From positions 1 to 39,002 of the IMG/VR virus record IMGVR_UViG_3300021197_000770: DNA of 39,002 bases. One strand, 5' to 3'. The notes under the pieces are model-generated. The model made no database searches, was not told the origin of the DNA, and saw only the letters and a program-made list of their open reading frames with translations. Numbering within the stretch: position 1 is the stretch's first letter; every line of letters begins with the position of its first letter. Shown here in pieces: positions 29,306 to 36,950 of this stretch. This DNA is from a virus. The position numbers and the translations under genes were made by a program.

Positions 29306-32300
29306 TGATTTACCTTTGCAAAACCTGCTTCTTTCTCAATCACAATCTGCATATCTACACAATCTTTGAGAGAATCAAGGTGAGAAATCAGTAAGACGTT
29401 CTTGAAATACACCTTAATTAGTTCCAAGATCCGAATAAATCCAGCCATATTCTCTTCGTCCAAAGCAGTTCCAGGCTCGTCCAAGATGAACAGGTCGCTC
29501 TTGGGCAGAGAAGATACAGACAGCAGAGCAAGACGAATAGCCATAGCAGCCATCGTCTTCTCGGCACCTGATGCCATCTCAATAGGGCGAGCCTCGTGTT
29601 TAGAGTGCTTGATGAAAATATCAAACTTGTTGCCGGATGTCTCAAAGAAAATCTCAAAGTCTACAACATTTGATAGGATCTTCCCAATCTCCTCGTTGAT
29701 TACTGGTAGTTTTTGTTTGATGATATCATAACCAATTCCGTTTGGATGCATACATCGTAAGAAAAGATCATACGATGAATACTCCGATTGTATTGATTGG
29801 AACTCTACTTGTCTTTGTTTGAGGTCTTCGATTCGCTGTTCTTCTGAGCCGAGAGATTTATAAAGATCAATCTTCTCCTGGCTATTTGACTCAATTTGTT
29901 TCTCAATGGATTTCGATTCTTTGGCATATAACTTTTTCTCCTTTAGTAATTTTTCTAAGTTTTCGATTGCTTCCTTGTTGTCGTTATAAGAAGCCTCTTG
30001 CTGTGCCAACTCTTCTATCAAGGTATTATGCCTATCAAGAGCCGACCGCCTGCGTTCTATCCCCAACTGCAAGTCTTTGATTAGACTCTCAGTCTCAATT
30101 TGCTTTTTTTCAAGCTTCCTATACTTGTCGAGGTGGTCTCTCACAATCTTAGGATTAAGATCAGAGAGTAGCTTTTCTATTTCTTCGATTTTGCTTTCCG
30201 TTTCTGGAATGACCGCTGTGGTCACATGAGCATCACGAATAAACTTACAAGCAGGATATGCAGTGCCGCAAGGTATGTCTTCTAGTAATTTCTTTTTTTC
30301 GGTTGCAACCTCTAGCCTTTGTGTGCAAGATTGAAGTTCGTTTTCAGATTCTTCAATATTTATAAGGGAACTCGCAAGACTTTGATAGTCAAGCGTTTGT
30401 AGAAGATTATTGATCTTGGCGAGTCGTTCCCTTTCACTATGTAGTGTGTTACCCTCATCAACGATAGAATCAGACAAAGAAATTATTTTATTTTTTGTCT
30501 TCTTGATCTCCGACTGTACCTTGTGGATATCAATCACATCTGCTGGGATGCTGTCAATCTTCTGTGATAGTTCGAGCACATTGTCATTGGCGAACTTTAG
30601 TGTTGCTTCTATCTTAAGCTTTTTTGCATCAATCTCTAAAATGTGCTGCTTAAAAATATCAATTACTTCCTGTGCTTGTTCTATTTCTTTGTTATAATCT
30701 CGACCTTGTAATTTTTTCATCAAAATCTTGGATTCTTGTGAATCGTCTTTTGCTAGTTTAAACTTCTTGTCAAAAAACTGTAGGTCTAGAAACTTGGCTA
30801 TAATCTCTTTACGTTTAGTTGAGCCCTCGTTAATAAATGATAGAGCGCCATGCTGTGAAGACATAGAGGAGATTAGAAAATCTTCAATAGTCCCAAATTG
30901 CTTACGAATATTAGCATCCGTTTGGTTGCGTGTATTGCCGTTAAGAGATTTGGTCTCCTCTGTGACCGTGTTATACATCGAGAAATCAAGATGAGTTTTA
31001 GCCTCTATGCTAGTCTCCCCTTTTGATTTTTTTTCATACTTTTCTACCTTACGATGAATAGTAAAAACTTTTTCATTTACTGAAATTGTTACTTTACCTT
31101 CGCCGCAATTACGATTTTGATTTACAACATTCGCATTTTTGCGTTCATTCTTGCTTGTTGTGTTGAAAATTGTGAACAAGATAGCATCGATAATTGATGA
31201 TTTGCCAGAAAAGTTTTTACCAAATATTCCAGTGATGCCGTTTATGTTTTTAAAATCTACAGAATTGTCTTTGCCATAGTTGAAAAGATTTGACCACTCG
31301 AATTTTTTCAACTTCCAATTGACGTTTCTACTGACATCTTCTTTTGATTCCACAGCTTGGTTATATTTTGCGTTTAGTCGATACACAGAAGAAAGGGCAT
31401 CGGAGTTGATTTGAAAATCTTTCAAATACTCTGATATAAGTTCATGCTGTATTTCTGGATCTCTAAGATTGCTTGAGCCCAAACCATCAGCTATTTCTTC
31501 AACATTGCCGCGCTGACCGGCAGCGCGATTAAGAAATGAAATTGATTCTGGGCTAAATTTATGCTTGGCAACACTGATTGCCTTACGCATCACATTGAGC
31601 GAGAGATTGTTCTCACTGACGACCCTCAATCGAGAATTTAATGGTATATTGGCGCTTCGTGGAATCTTACCAGTTGGTGTTAATTCAATTGTAATAAATG
31701 GTCGAGGGTTCTGTAGGGCATAGTGCTCTACTGTCCAATCATTTTTGGATTCAATAGTCCAGATAGAAAATCCTTTATTGTTGTTCTCACCGTGGTTCTG
31801 TTGTATAGTTGACCCAGCGTAATAGACACGTTCTTCATCGTCTAAGAACTGGCGTTTGTGGATATCTCCAAGCATCGCAAAATCAAAGTGGTCAAAGATT
31901 GAAATCTCGTCCTCTCCAAATTCCATTGTCCACCCAGCATCAGTTTGGCAATTAGAAATGGCACCGTGATACAGAGCAATATTGATATTGCTTGGCTGAG
32001 ATGGTTTTACCCAATTGTCTCGATCAAAGACAGAAAGGACATTCAGCGTCAGCCCAGGCTCAATCTCTCGCTCACCCGCGTTCTTCAGTAGGGTTAGGTC
32101 ACTATGATCAAGTGCTTGGATGATAGGCGTGATCGCATCCTGCCGGCTGCTATTCTTCAAGTTTCCGTCGTGATTGCCAAGAATAACAAACGTAGGCGCA
32201 ATCTCGGCAAGATTACTAAAAAAATTAGACGCCATCTCCACAAATTCTGGTGAGATTTGCGTCTTGGTGTGCGCGATGTCACCACAATGGACGATATAAT

Positions 32301-32409
32301 CTACTTCTTTCTCTCGCAAGATTTCGTACATCTGCTCAAAACATGCGCGGTAGTCTTCGTGATACTTCAGATTCTTGATATGAGTATCAGCGATATGTGC
32401 TATTTTCAA
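29302..32409 (-). CDS. Mre11-Rad50 (SbcD-SbcC, gp47-gp46) single-chain fusion
   Basis: About 1035 residues in one open frame. Residues 1-350 are an Mre11-type nuclease: ADTH (7-10), CGDIAH (42-47), GNHDG (78-82), YHGAI (147-151) and GDIHKRQ (181-187). Residues 365-1035 are Rad50-type: Walker A GIFGKNFSGKSS (394-405), long coiled coils, a hook with CGTAYPAC (714-721), signature MASGAEKTMAA (945-955) and Walker B LFILDEPGTALD (973-984). T4 encodes these as separate genes 47 and 46, which resect DNA ends for recombination-dependent replication. I choose TTG 32409 because AGGAGG lies six bases upstream and TTGA overlaps the preceding stop. A perfect sigma70 promoter lies one small gene upstream. 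Confidence 0.93.
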   Translation of the reverse strand: MKIAHIADTHIKNLKYHEDYRACFEQMYEILREKEVDYIVHCGDIAHTKTQISPEFVEMASNFFSNLAEIAPTFVILGNHDGNLKNSSRQDAITPIIQALDHSDLTLLKNAGEREIEPGLTLNVLSVFDRDNWVKPSQPSNINIALYHGAISNCQTDAGWTMEFGEDEISIFDHFDFAMLGDIHKRQFLDDEERVYYAGSTIQQNHGENNNKGFSIWTIESKNDWTVEHYALQNPRPFITIELTPTGKIPRSANIPLNSRLRVVSENNLSLNVMRKAISVAKHKFSPESISFLNRAAGQRGNVEEIADGLGSSNLRDPEIQHELISEYLKDFQINSDALSSVYRLNAKYNQAVESKEDVSRNVNWKLKKFEWSNLFNYGKDNSVDFKNINGITGIFGKNFSGKSSIIDAILFTIFNTTSKNERKNANVVNQNRNCGEGKVTISVNEKVFTIHRKVEKYEKKSKGETSIEAKTHLDFSMYNTVTEETKSLNGNTRNQTDANIRKQFGTIEDFLISSMSSQHGALSFINEGSTKRKEIIAKFLDLQFFDKKFKLAKDDSQESKILMKKLQGRDYNKEIEQAQEVIDIFKQHILEIDAKKLKIEATLKFANDNVLELSQKIDSIPADVIDIHKVQSEIKKTKNKIISLSDSIVDEGNTLHSERERLAKINNLLQTLDYQSLASSLINIEESENELQSCTQRLEVATEKKKLLEDIPCGTAYPACKFIRDAHVTTAVIPETESKIEEIEKLLSDLNPKIVRDHLDKYRKLEKKQIETESLIKDLQLGIERRRSALDRHNTLIEELAQQEASYNDNKEAIENLEKLLKEKKLYAKESKSIEKQIESNSQEKIDLYKSLGSEEQRIEDLKQRQVEFQSIQSEYSSYDLFLRCMHPNGIGYDIIKQKLPVINEEIGKILSNVVDFEIFFETSGNKFDIFIKHSKHEARPIEMASGAEKTMAAMAIRLALLSVSSLPKSDLFILDEPGTALDEENMAGFIRILELIKVYFKNVLLISHLDSLKDCVDMQIVIEKEAGFAKVNQ

Positions 32410-32612
32410 GGTGCCTCCTGTTTGTAAGTTTCCCAAGGTTTAGCATCGGGATGTTGTTCGATATAATAGTGAAATACCGCATCCTCCATTTCTTCTGGGG
32501 TGGGTTCCTCAAAATAACTACTAAAAAGCAACACAGTAGCAGCGATCGGCAGGTAGAAACAAACAGCCAAAAGTGCGAAATGAAGCAGGCTGTCGTTAAA
32601 CATCTCTTTCAT
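32406..32612 (-). CDS. Small single-helix membrane protein
   Basis: 68 residues. One membrane helix (LLHFALLAVCFYLPIAATVLLF, about residues 9-30) precedes an acidic soluble part (EEPTPEEMEDAVFHYYIEQH). GAGGAGGT precedes the ATG. It is the first gene after the perfect sigma70 promoter, and its stop overlaps the TTG start of the Mre11-Rad50 fusion. Function unknown; early expression is inferred. Confidence 0.65.
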   Translation of the reverse strand: MKEMFNDSLLHFALLAVCFYLPIAATVLLFSSYFEEPTPEEMEDAVFHYYIEQHPDAKPWETYKQEAP

Positions 32613-32628
32613 TATTACCTCCTCATAG

Positions 32629-32657
32629 ATTATAACACGTCAGTTGGACGTTGTCAA
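32629..32657 (-). promoter_or_regulatory. Perfect sigma70 promoter TTGACA-N17-TATAAT
   Basis: On the minus strand TTGACA (32652-32657) and TATAAT (32629-32634) are separated by exactly 17 bases. The leader to the ATG at 32612 is only about ten bases plus the Shine-Dalgarno. The -35 box lies inside the 3' end of the 32640 gene. It should be used by host RNA polymerase early in infection and drives the 32406, Mre11-Rad50 and FtsZ-like genes. Confidence 0.92.
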
Positions 32658-33593
32658 GGGCACTGGCGGCAAGCCTGCTCTGTAGAGAGTAGTATTTAGA
32701 TATTTTTCTAGCTCTTCTGGTGATTTGACATTGTTGAGTCTGAGAATTTCTTTCTTTTGGGATTCGTCGCCAGTCCTGTATTCGGTTGCCATTGAGTCAG
32801 TTATTTCTCTTATTAAATCCTGATATATATCGAGGGCTACTGTCCATTCTGGAGGCAACACTTGCGCGTTTCCAACATATCTAGTTTTTTCTTCCCCGCT
32901 GCCAGATGGCCACTTACCGCTATCTCCATAAACAAAATCCCTCAACTTTCCAATATTTTTAATATCACCTTTCAAAATGGTCTGAACTATCCACGCACGA
33001 TACTGATCTTTTGTGCCGAGTGAATTTGGTAAAACTAAATTTGGTGGAATAGCATCATAGTCAAGTGTTGCCATCCCGCCGGGAACTGTAGTCGACACTC
33101 TGGCTCTCTTGTATTGTAGCTCGCCATTTGCGACCATATCATCAATCTGTTTCCAGGCAGCTTCTATTTTTTCATTATTGTTCATATCGGACATATTGAC
33201 CAGCCCGAGCTTTGCTGTAGGGTATTGTTTTCCACGTTCCTCAACGGCAGCGTCTGGATCCATCATTGCACCAGTATCTACGCCGAAGCGTTGTAGCGTC
33301 TCATCGTCTAAGCGCTGGACTTTTTCTATGTCTTGTTTAACTTTCTTTTCTTGAGAATTGCCTACTAAGCTCATCCCACCAAACAAAATAACAACTGCGC
33401 TAAGGAGGGAGATTCCAGCAATTTTTTTAAAATTTCTAGCACGCTTTAGTTTGTCTTCAAACTCGTCAGCCTCATCTTCATTGAGACCTACAATTTTTTG
33501 AAGAAGCTCGACTGCATCTTCTTCGTCTTTTGAATTTTGTAATTCTTCAAGAATGATGCGCTTTACTTGTTCTCTGGAAAAGCCATGTTTCAT
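32640..33593 (-). CDS. Tagged membrane-anchored hypothetical protein
   Basis: 317 residues. The start FSREQVKRIILEEL-QNSKD resembles the IIKEEL tags. An acidic helical segment follows (DEEDAVELLQKIVGLNEDEA), then a membrane helix at about 57-77 (KIAGISLLSAVVILFGGMSL). The C-terminal 230 residues are soluble, with a PGGMATLDYDAIPPNLVLPN segment and PPEWTVALDIYQDLIREITD. No family recognised. If packaged, it could insert into the host membrane on injection. Its 3' end carries the -35 box of the next unit. Confidence 0.62.
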   Translation of the reverse strand: MKHGFSREQVKRIILEELQNSKDEEDAVELLQKIVGLNEDEADEFEDKLKRARNFKKIAGISLLSAVVILFGGMSLVGNSQEKKVKQDIEKVQRLDDETLQRFGVDTGAMMDPDAAVEERGKQYPTAKLGLVNMSDMNNNEKIEAAWKQIDDMVANGELQYKRARVSTTVPGGMATLDYDAIPPNLVLPNSLGTKDQYRAWIVQTILKGDIKNIGKLRDFVYGDSGKWPSGSGEEKTRYVGNAQVLPPEWTVALDIYQDLIREITDSMATEYRTGDESQKKEILRLNNVKSPEELEKYLNTTLYRAGLPPVPLTTSN

Positions 33594-33630
33594 TTGCTGT
33601 TGGTTCCTTTAAAATCTAGCAATAACTAGT

Positions 33631-34110
33631 TTAGTTATCTTTAAGATTAAGGAACTTTCTATACTTCTTGGATAGCTTATCATAATAATTTGTTTTCTTC
33701 AAACCTCTGTGGGCTTTTGACAACACCTTCTTGTTTGCTATGTTAATCATAAAGTGCGGAGCAAGTGAACGTGGATTGTAGCCGTCGATATCTACATCAT
33801 CATTTGGGTTGAAGCAAATGTTTTTATAATCTGTTAACCCTTGCTGACTCAGCAGGTGATTTACAAAGTATTGAAACTTTTTTGTTTGCTCTGCGGGTAT
33901 ATTCTCTTCGATGATAAACAAGGCACTCTGATAATCAGAATTACGAAATTCGTTTATTAAGTCTGTCAAATTACTGTTTCCAACAGTTACTATCATTAAC
34001 CTGCTAGTTTGAAGTTCTGGTGCGGCGAAAGGACATACCGCCTTGCCACCAAACTCTTGACGCTTTTTAGCCAAGACATTGTTGATGTAGTCTTTTACAT
34101 CTTGTTCCAC
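33631..34110 (-). CDS. Hypothetical protein with CPFA motif
   Basis: 159 residues. It starts with GTG 34110, with GGGGG about six bases upstream. Residues 1-30 (DVKDYINNVLAKKRQEFGGK) lead into AVCPFAAPE. Alternating strands and helices follow (RLMIVTVGNSNLTDLINEFR, SALFIIEENIPAEQTKKFQY), and a basic C-terminus (KKTNYYDKLSKKYRKFLNL). The spacing of CPF after a helix recalls small cytosolic DUF1415-like proteins, but this is weak. It lies eight bases after the primase gene, suggesting a replication-associated role. Confidence 0.58.
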   Translation of the reverse strand: MEQDVKDYINNVLAKKRQEFGGKAVCPFAAPELQTSRLMIVTVGNSNLTDLINEFRNSDYQSALFIIEENIPAEQTKKFQYFVNHLLSQQGLTDYKNICFNPNDDVDIDGYNPRSLAPHFMINIANKKVLSKAHRGLKKTNYYDKLSKKYRKFLNLKDN

Positions 34111-34118
34111 AGAACCCC

Positions 34119-35057
34119 CTATACTGCCGACAGCAAGTCTAACAGAATGTAGTTGTCTCTGTCAATCAATTTTGCAGATTCTTTTCGTTGCTGGAATGTA
34201 GCTTTCGGCATCTCGCCAACATCTTCGTATCCGCTCACATCGATCTTATAGAGTTCCACATCGTAACGCAAAAGCGTTTGAATGATCCGACGCTCTTTGT
34301 CAGCCGCGTCAGGATCGAGGGCGATGTAGCAGGGGGTGTCATTTCGAACAATCTTTCGTAGTAGGTCGGAGTCCGTTCGTAGTGTAGACCCCAAGATAGG
34401 CACAGCGTTTCCTGCGTTAATTGCATCGAATACTCCTTCAACGATCGCAAGGTCGTTGTTCCAGTTTGTAAATAGATCATTAAACACCACATTCTTGGAT
34501 GAACTAGGGTTTTTATATTTCATTCTGTGACCGACGTAAGAGCGCGCAATAAAATAGTTTGGATAGCCGCTTGTTCCAAAAGAAGGGATGATGATTCTGC
34601 CGCCATACTCACCATCGTAGCAGAAGCCGATCTTCCAGCGAACGATGTCTTCGCGCACAATACCGCGCTCTTTAAGATATCGCAACGGGCGGTTAGCAGA
34701 CAGTGGTAGATTCTTGTTTGCGAGGCTTACGAATTCTGCCGGGAGTTCAAGTTTTGTCTCGCCTTCTCCAACGACTTCATCCATAAAGAGTTCAGCAAAG
34801 CGTGAAATATCTGTCCGGTCTGTAATCTGGTCCCATTTTTGTAGTTGAGTAAATGAACCATAACGCCTAACAACGCGCCTAATATTACGACCACGATAAT
34901 CACAAATCCAGCATTTAAAAACATTCTTGTCCAAATTAACAGAGAACTTATGCTTGTGATGATTGCATGAAGGACATGAGAAAAGTAACTCCGACCCCTT
35001 GTCCCAACATCTCCCAAGCGTTTCATGAAGAATCTTCTTTGCTTCTGTTTTGTTCAT
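34119..35057 (-). CDS. DnaG-type primase (gp61-like)
   Basis: Synthesises RNA primers for lagging-strand replication together with a replicative helicase. 312 residues, close to the 342 of T4 gp61. The N-terminal zinc domain has FSCPSCNHHKHKFSVN (Cys28, Cys31, nearby His) and FKCWICDYRG (Cys49, Cys52). The catalytic TOPRIM fold shows LAIVEGVFDAINAG (Glu near 205) and CYIALDPDAADKERR (Asp pair near 247). RYLKERGIVREDIVRWKIGF is the typical DnaG segment between them. The helicase gene is not in the window. A sigma70-like promoter lies just upstream, inside the end of the RuvC-like gene. Confidence 0.9.
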   Translation of the reverse strand: MNKTEAKKILHETLGRCWDKGSELLFSCPSCNHHKHKFSVNLDKNVFKCWICDYRGRNIRRVVRRYGSFTQLQKWDQITDRTDISRFAELFMDEVVGEGETKLELPAEFVSLANKNLPLSANRPLRYLKERGIVREDIVRWKIGFCYDGEYGGRIIIPSFGTSGYPNYFIARSYVGHRMKYKNPSSSKNVVFNDLFTNWNNDLAIVEGVFDAINAGNAVPILGSTLRTDSDLLRKIVRNDTPCYIALDPDAADKERRIIQTLLRYDVELYKIDVSGYEDVGEMPKATFQQRKESAKLIDRDNYILLDLLSAV

Positions 35058-35063
35058 ACCTGT

Positions 35064-35092
35064 ATGATAACACGACGATCACGCCTGGGCAA
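35064..35092 (-). promoter_or_regulatory. Sigma70-like promoter before primase
   Basis: Minus-strand TTGCCC (35087-35092), 17-base spacer, TATCAT (35064-35069). Around the -10 it shares CGTGTTATxAT with the perfect promoter at 32629. The leader to the ATG at 35057 is very short. It overlaps the 3' end of the RuvC-like gene. Confidence 0.7.
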
Positions 35093-35618
35093 GCGTTTTG
35101 TTTTTTATATCTTGGAGCCCTGCTCTCGCCATAACGAGGGCATCGGCTCTGTCATACTCTTGCGGCTTGGGGTTGCCCTTGTGGGTATACTGAATAGTGA
35201 AGTCTGGTTCGGTGGCGAGCAGGTGTTCCATAACAACCTTCTTTGCTTTCTGTCCTCTCGGGACTTTTATGCCTACAAGCTTTCGTGCTTGCGTTGCACC
35301 CAGATACTCGGGCTGGATCTCGAAGCATTCATAGACCATCCACGACACCACGCCGTTGAACCGTTGGAGGGCAGCCATTGTCTTACCAGATGATCCTCCA
35401 GAGCTAAAGAAGGTAAATGGTTGCTCGATATAGATATGCTCTATTTTGCCGCCGTATGCCTCCAGAATGTCCAGAATTTTTGCCCTTATTGTGAGACACT
35501 TGGAAAAAAAGTTCTTGTCTTTACGCAGGTCACAGGCTTCGGAAAGTGATATCTTTCCTTCCATGTCAGTTACCGCAAAGCCTGTGATGCTTGTTGATAC
35601 GTCTATACCTAAAATCAT
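35079..35618 (-). CDS. RuvC-like Holliday junction resolvase
   Basis: 179 residues, typical RuvC length. It shows the four-acid RNase H-fold set: MILGIDVSTS (Asp6), HIYIEQPF (Glu65), and EYDRADALVMA (Asp156 and Asp159). Such enzymes cut four-way junctions, resolving recombination or packaging intermediates; T4 uses the unrelated gp49 for this. ATRKLVGIKV-type segment ATQARKLVGIKVPRGQKAKK is typical of the phage branch. The ATG overlaps the stop of the structural gene upstream (ATGA), an odd coupling of a DNA enzyme to a virion gene. Confidence 0.87.
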   Translation of the reverse strand: MILGIDVSTSITGFAVTDMEGKISLSEACDLRKDKNFFSKCLTIRAKILDILEAYGGKIEHIYIEQPFTFFSSGGSSGKTMAALQRFNGVVSWMVYECFEIQPEYLGATQARKLVGIKVPRGQKAKKVVMEHLLATEPDFTIQYTHKGNPKPQEYDRADALVMARAGLQDIKNKTLAQA

Positions 35619-36940
35619 ATATCCATCTTTAACTTAAAGGATAAATCTTGCGCCTCTTTCTTTAATACAGGATTTGAAAGCGTGGCAACTCCGATAAGTT
35701 TCTTATCTTCATCATATATCCCAACGCGAGAAATGTATACTTGTCTTTCAAAATCTGCGGTTTGTCCAGAGTAACTTGATGAAACTGTATTTTTTATTGT
35801 TTGGTTATCATTTTCAATGTAAAGTCTTGAAGATGACAAAAAAGTTTTAGTTTGTCCAAACTCTAAGAAAGTCGGGTTATTGGAATAGTTTACTTCTCCT
35901 CTGCGAGCATGAGCGTACATTGTAAGAACCTGGGTTTCTGTATGTCCTTTGAAGGACACATCAAAAGAAGCAGAAGTTGACACATTGTTGCCATCATTTG
36001 CTCCAGCAGCAAAGTATTTCCAAGAGCCTGTGGCTAAGCCTCCACCAAAGTCGTAAGCGGCACCGGAGGTTAAATCCCAACTACCTGTTAAAATAGCGAA
36101 CCCTTCTTCATACATTGCCACGCCTGCAACTGAACCAGAACCAACAGAACCAACAGGTCCAACCTGAATCAGTTCTCCATTGTACTTTTCGTCTTTAAGT
36201 TCTCCAACCAAGGTTCCTGTGATATAAAATTTTAGAGACATACTGCCGTGCTTGATGCGAGAACCATAGAATATTTTAGGAATAGAAATGAGATTTAAAT
36301 CTTGCTCATCTTTGTTCCAAGTTCCAATTTCAGTATCAGAAAAACTAACAAGATAATGGGGACTTCTGGTTCCATAAAAATTCAAAGTATTTCTTAAGCC
36401 ATAGTAGTGTCGGTAAACTGGTCTTGAAACATTTGTAATTGAGCCGGTGTTTCCTGCTGTTGTCATAAGTTCTCTTGTTATTGAGGCAGACATAGCATAA
36501 GATGAGCCAGTTAGGTACGAACCACCCTCCATTCTAGAATAATCATCAAACACCTCTTGCATAGGACCAGAAGCAGTGATTTGATAACTCCTAGAAGGTC
36601 CCTCTGTTAAGGTTCTGCTTCGCGGAGATGATTTTAGATAATTTTTGGAAGTGCCTTTTATAACATATGGCACGATTGGCGGGTTTAGTCCGCCAGTGAC
36701 GACAATGTTACGAATGCCTGTTGCGTCATCGCTGAAAGTCGTTGTTCCCGCCTTGTCAACATTATATTCAAAAAGACTAATCCCACCAGAAGCAGACAAG
36801 ATGTCATCACTAAAGCTGCCACTCTCTATCGGTCTATGATCATAATAGACTGAAGAAGAATAAATAAAGAAAGTGTTATGAGGGTAAGCTCTCATAGCAT
36901 TTCTTATTATGTCACTATGCCCAAACTTCTTGAGGGACAT
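35615..36940 (-). CDS. Virion/baseplate-like structural protein
   Basis: 441 residues, beta-rich, Ser/Thr/Gly/Tyr-heavy. The N-terminus (KKFGHSDIIRNAMRAYPHNT) is followed by YYDHRPIESGSFSDD. The C-terminal 120 residues pair with the end of the next gene upstream: HARRGEVNYSNNPTFLEFGQ against NKYNYSSNPTYLNSGQ, then SRVGIYDEDKKLIGVATLSN against TIGLYNSQNELLAVAKLSE, ending KLKMDI against RVRLDY. The two are thus paralogous at the C-terminus. AAGGAGGG precedes the ATG. Position after a LDNSGDIILDAVL-type protein suggests baseplate or tail; the exact role is not known. Confidence 0.68.
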   Translation of the reverse strand: MSLKKFGHSDIIRNAMRAYPHNTFFIYSSSVYYDHRPIESGSFSDDILSASGGISLFEYNVDKAGTTTFSDDATGIRNIVVTGGLNPPIVPYVIKGTSKNYLKSSPRSRTLTEGPSRSYQITASGPMQEVFDDYSRMEGGSYLTGSSYAMSASITRELMTTAGNTGSITNVSRPVYRHYYGLRNTLNFYGTRSPHYLVSFSDTEIGTWNKDEQDLNLISIPKIFYGSRIKHGSMSLKFYITGTLVGELKDEKYNGELIQVGPVGSVGSGSVAGVAMYEEGFAILTGSWDLTSGAAYDFGGGLATGSWKYFAAGANDGNNVSTSASFDVSFKGHTETQVLTMYAHARRGEVNYSNNPTFLEFGQTKTFLSSSRLYIENDNQTIKNTVSSSYSGQTADFERQVYISRVGIYDEDKKLIGVATLSNPVLKKEAQDLSFKLKMDI

Positions 36941-36950
36941 CCTGCCCTCC

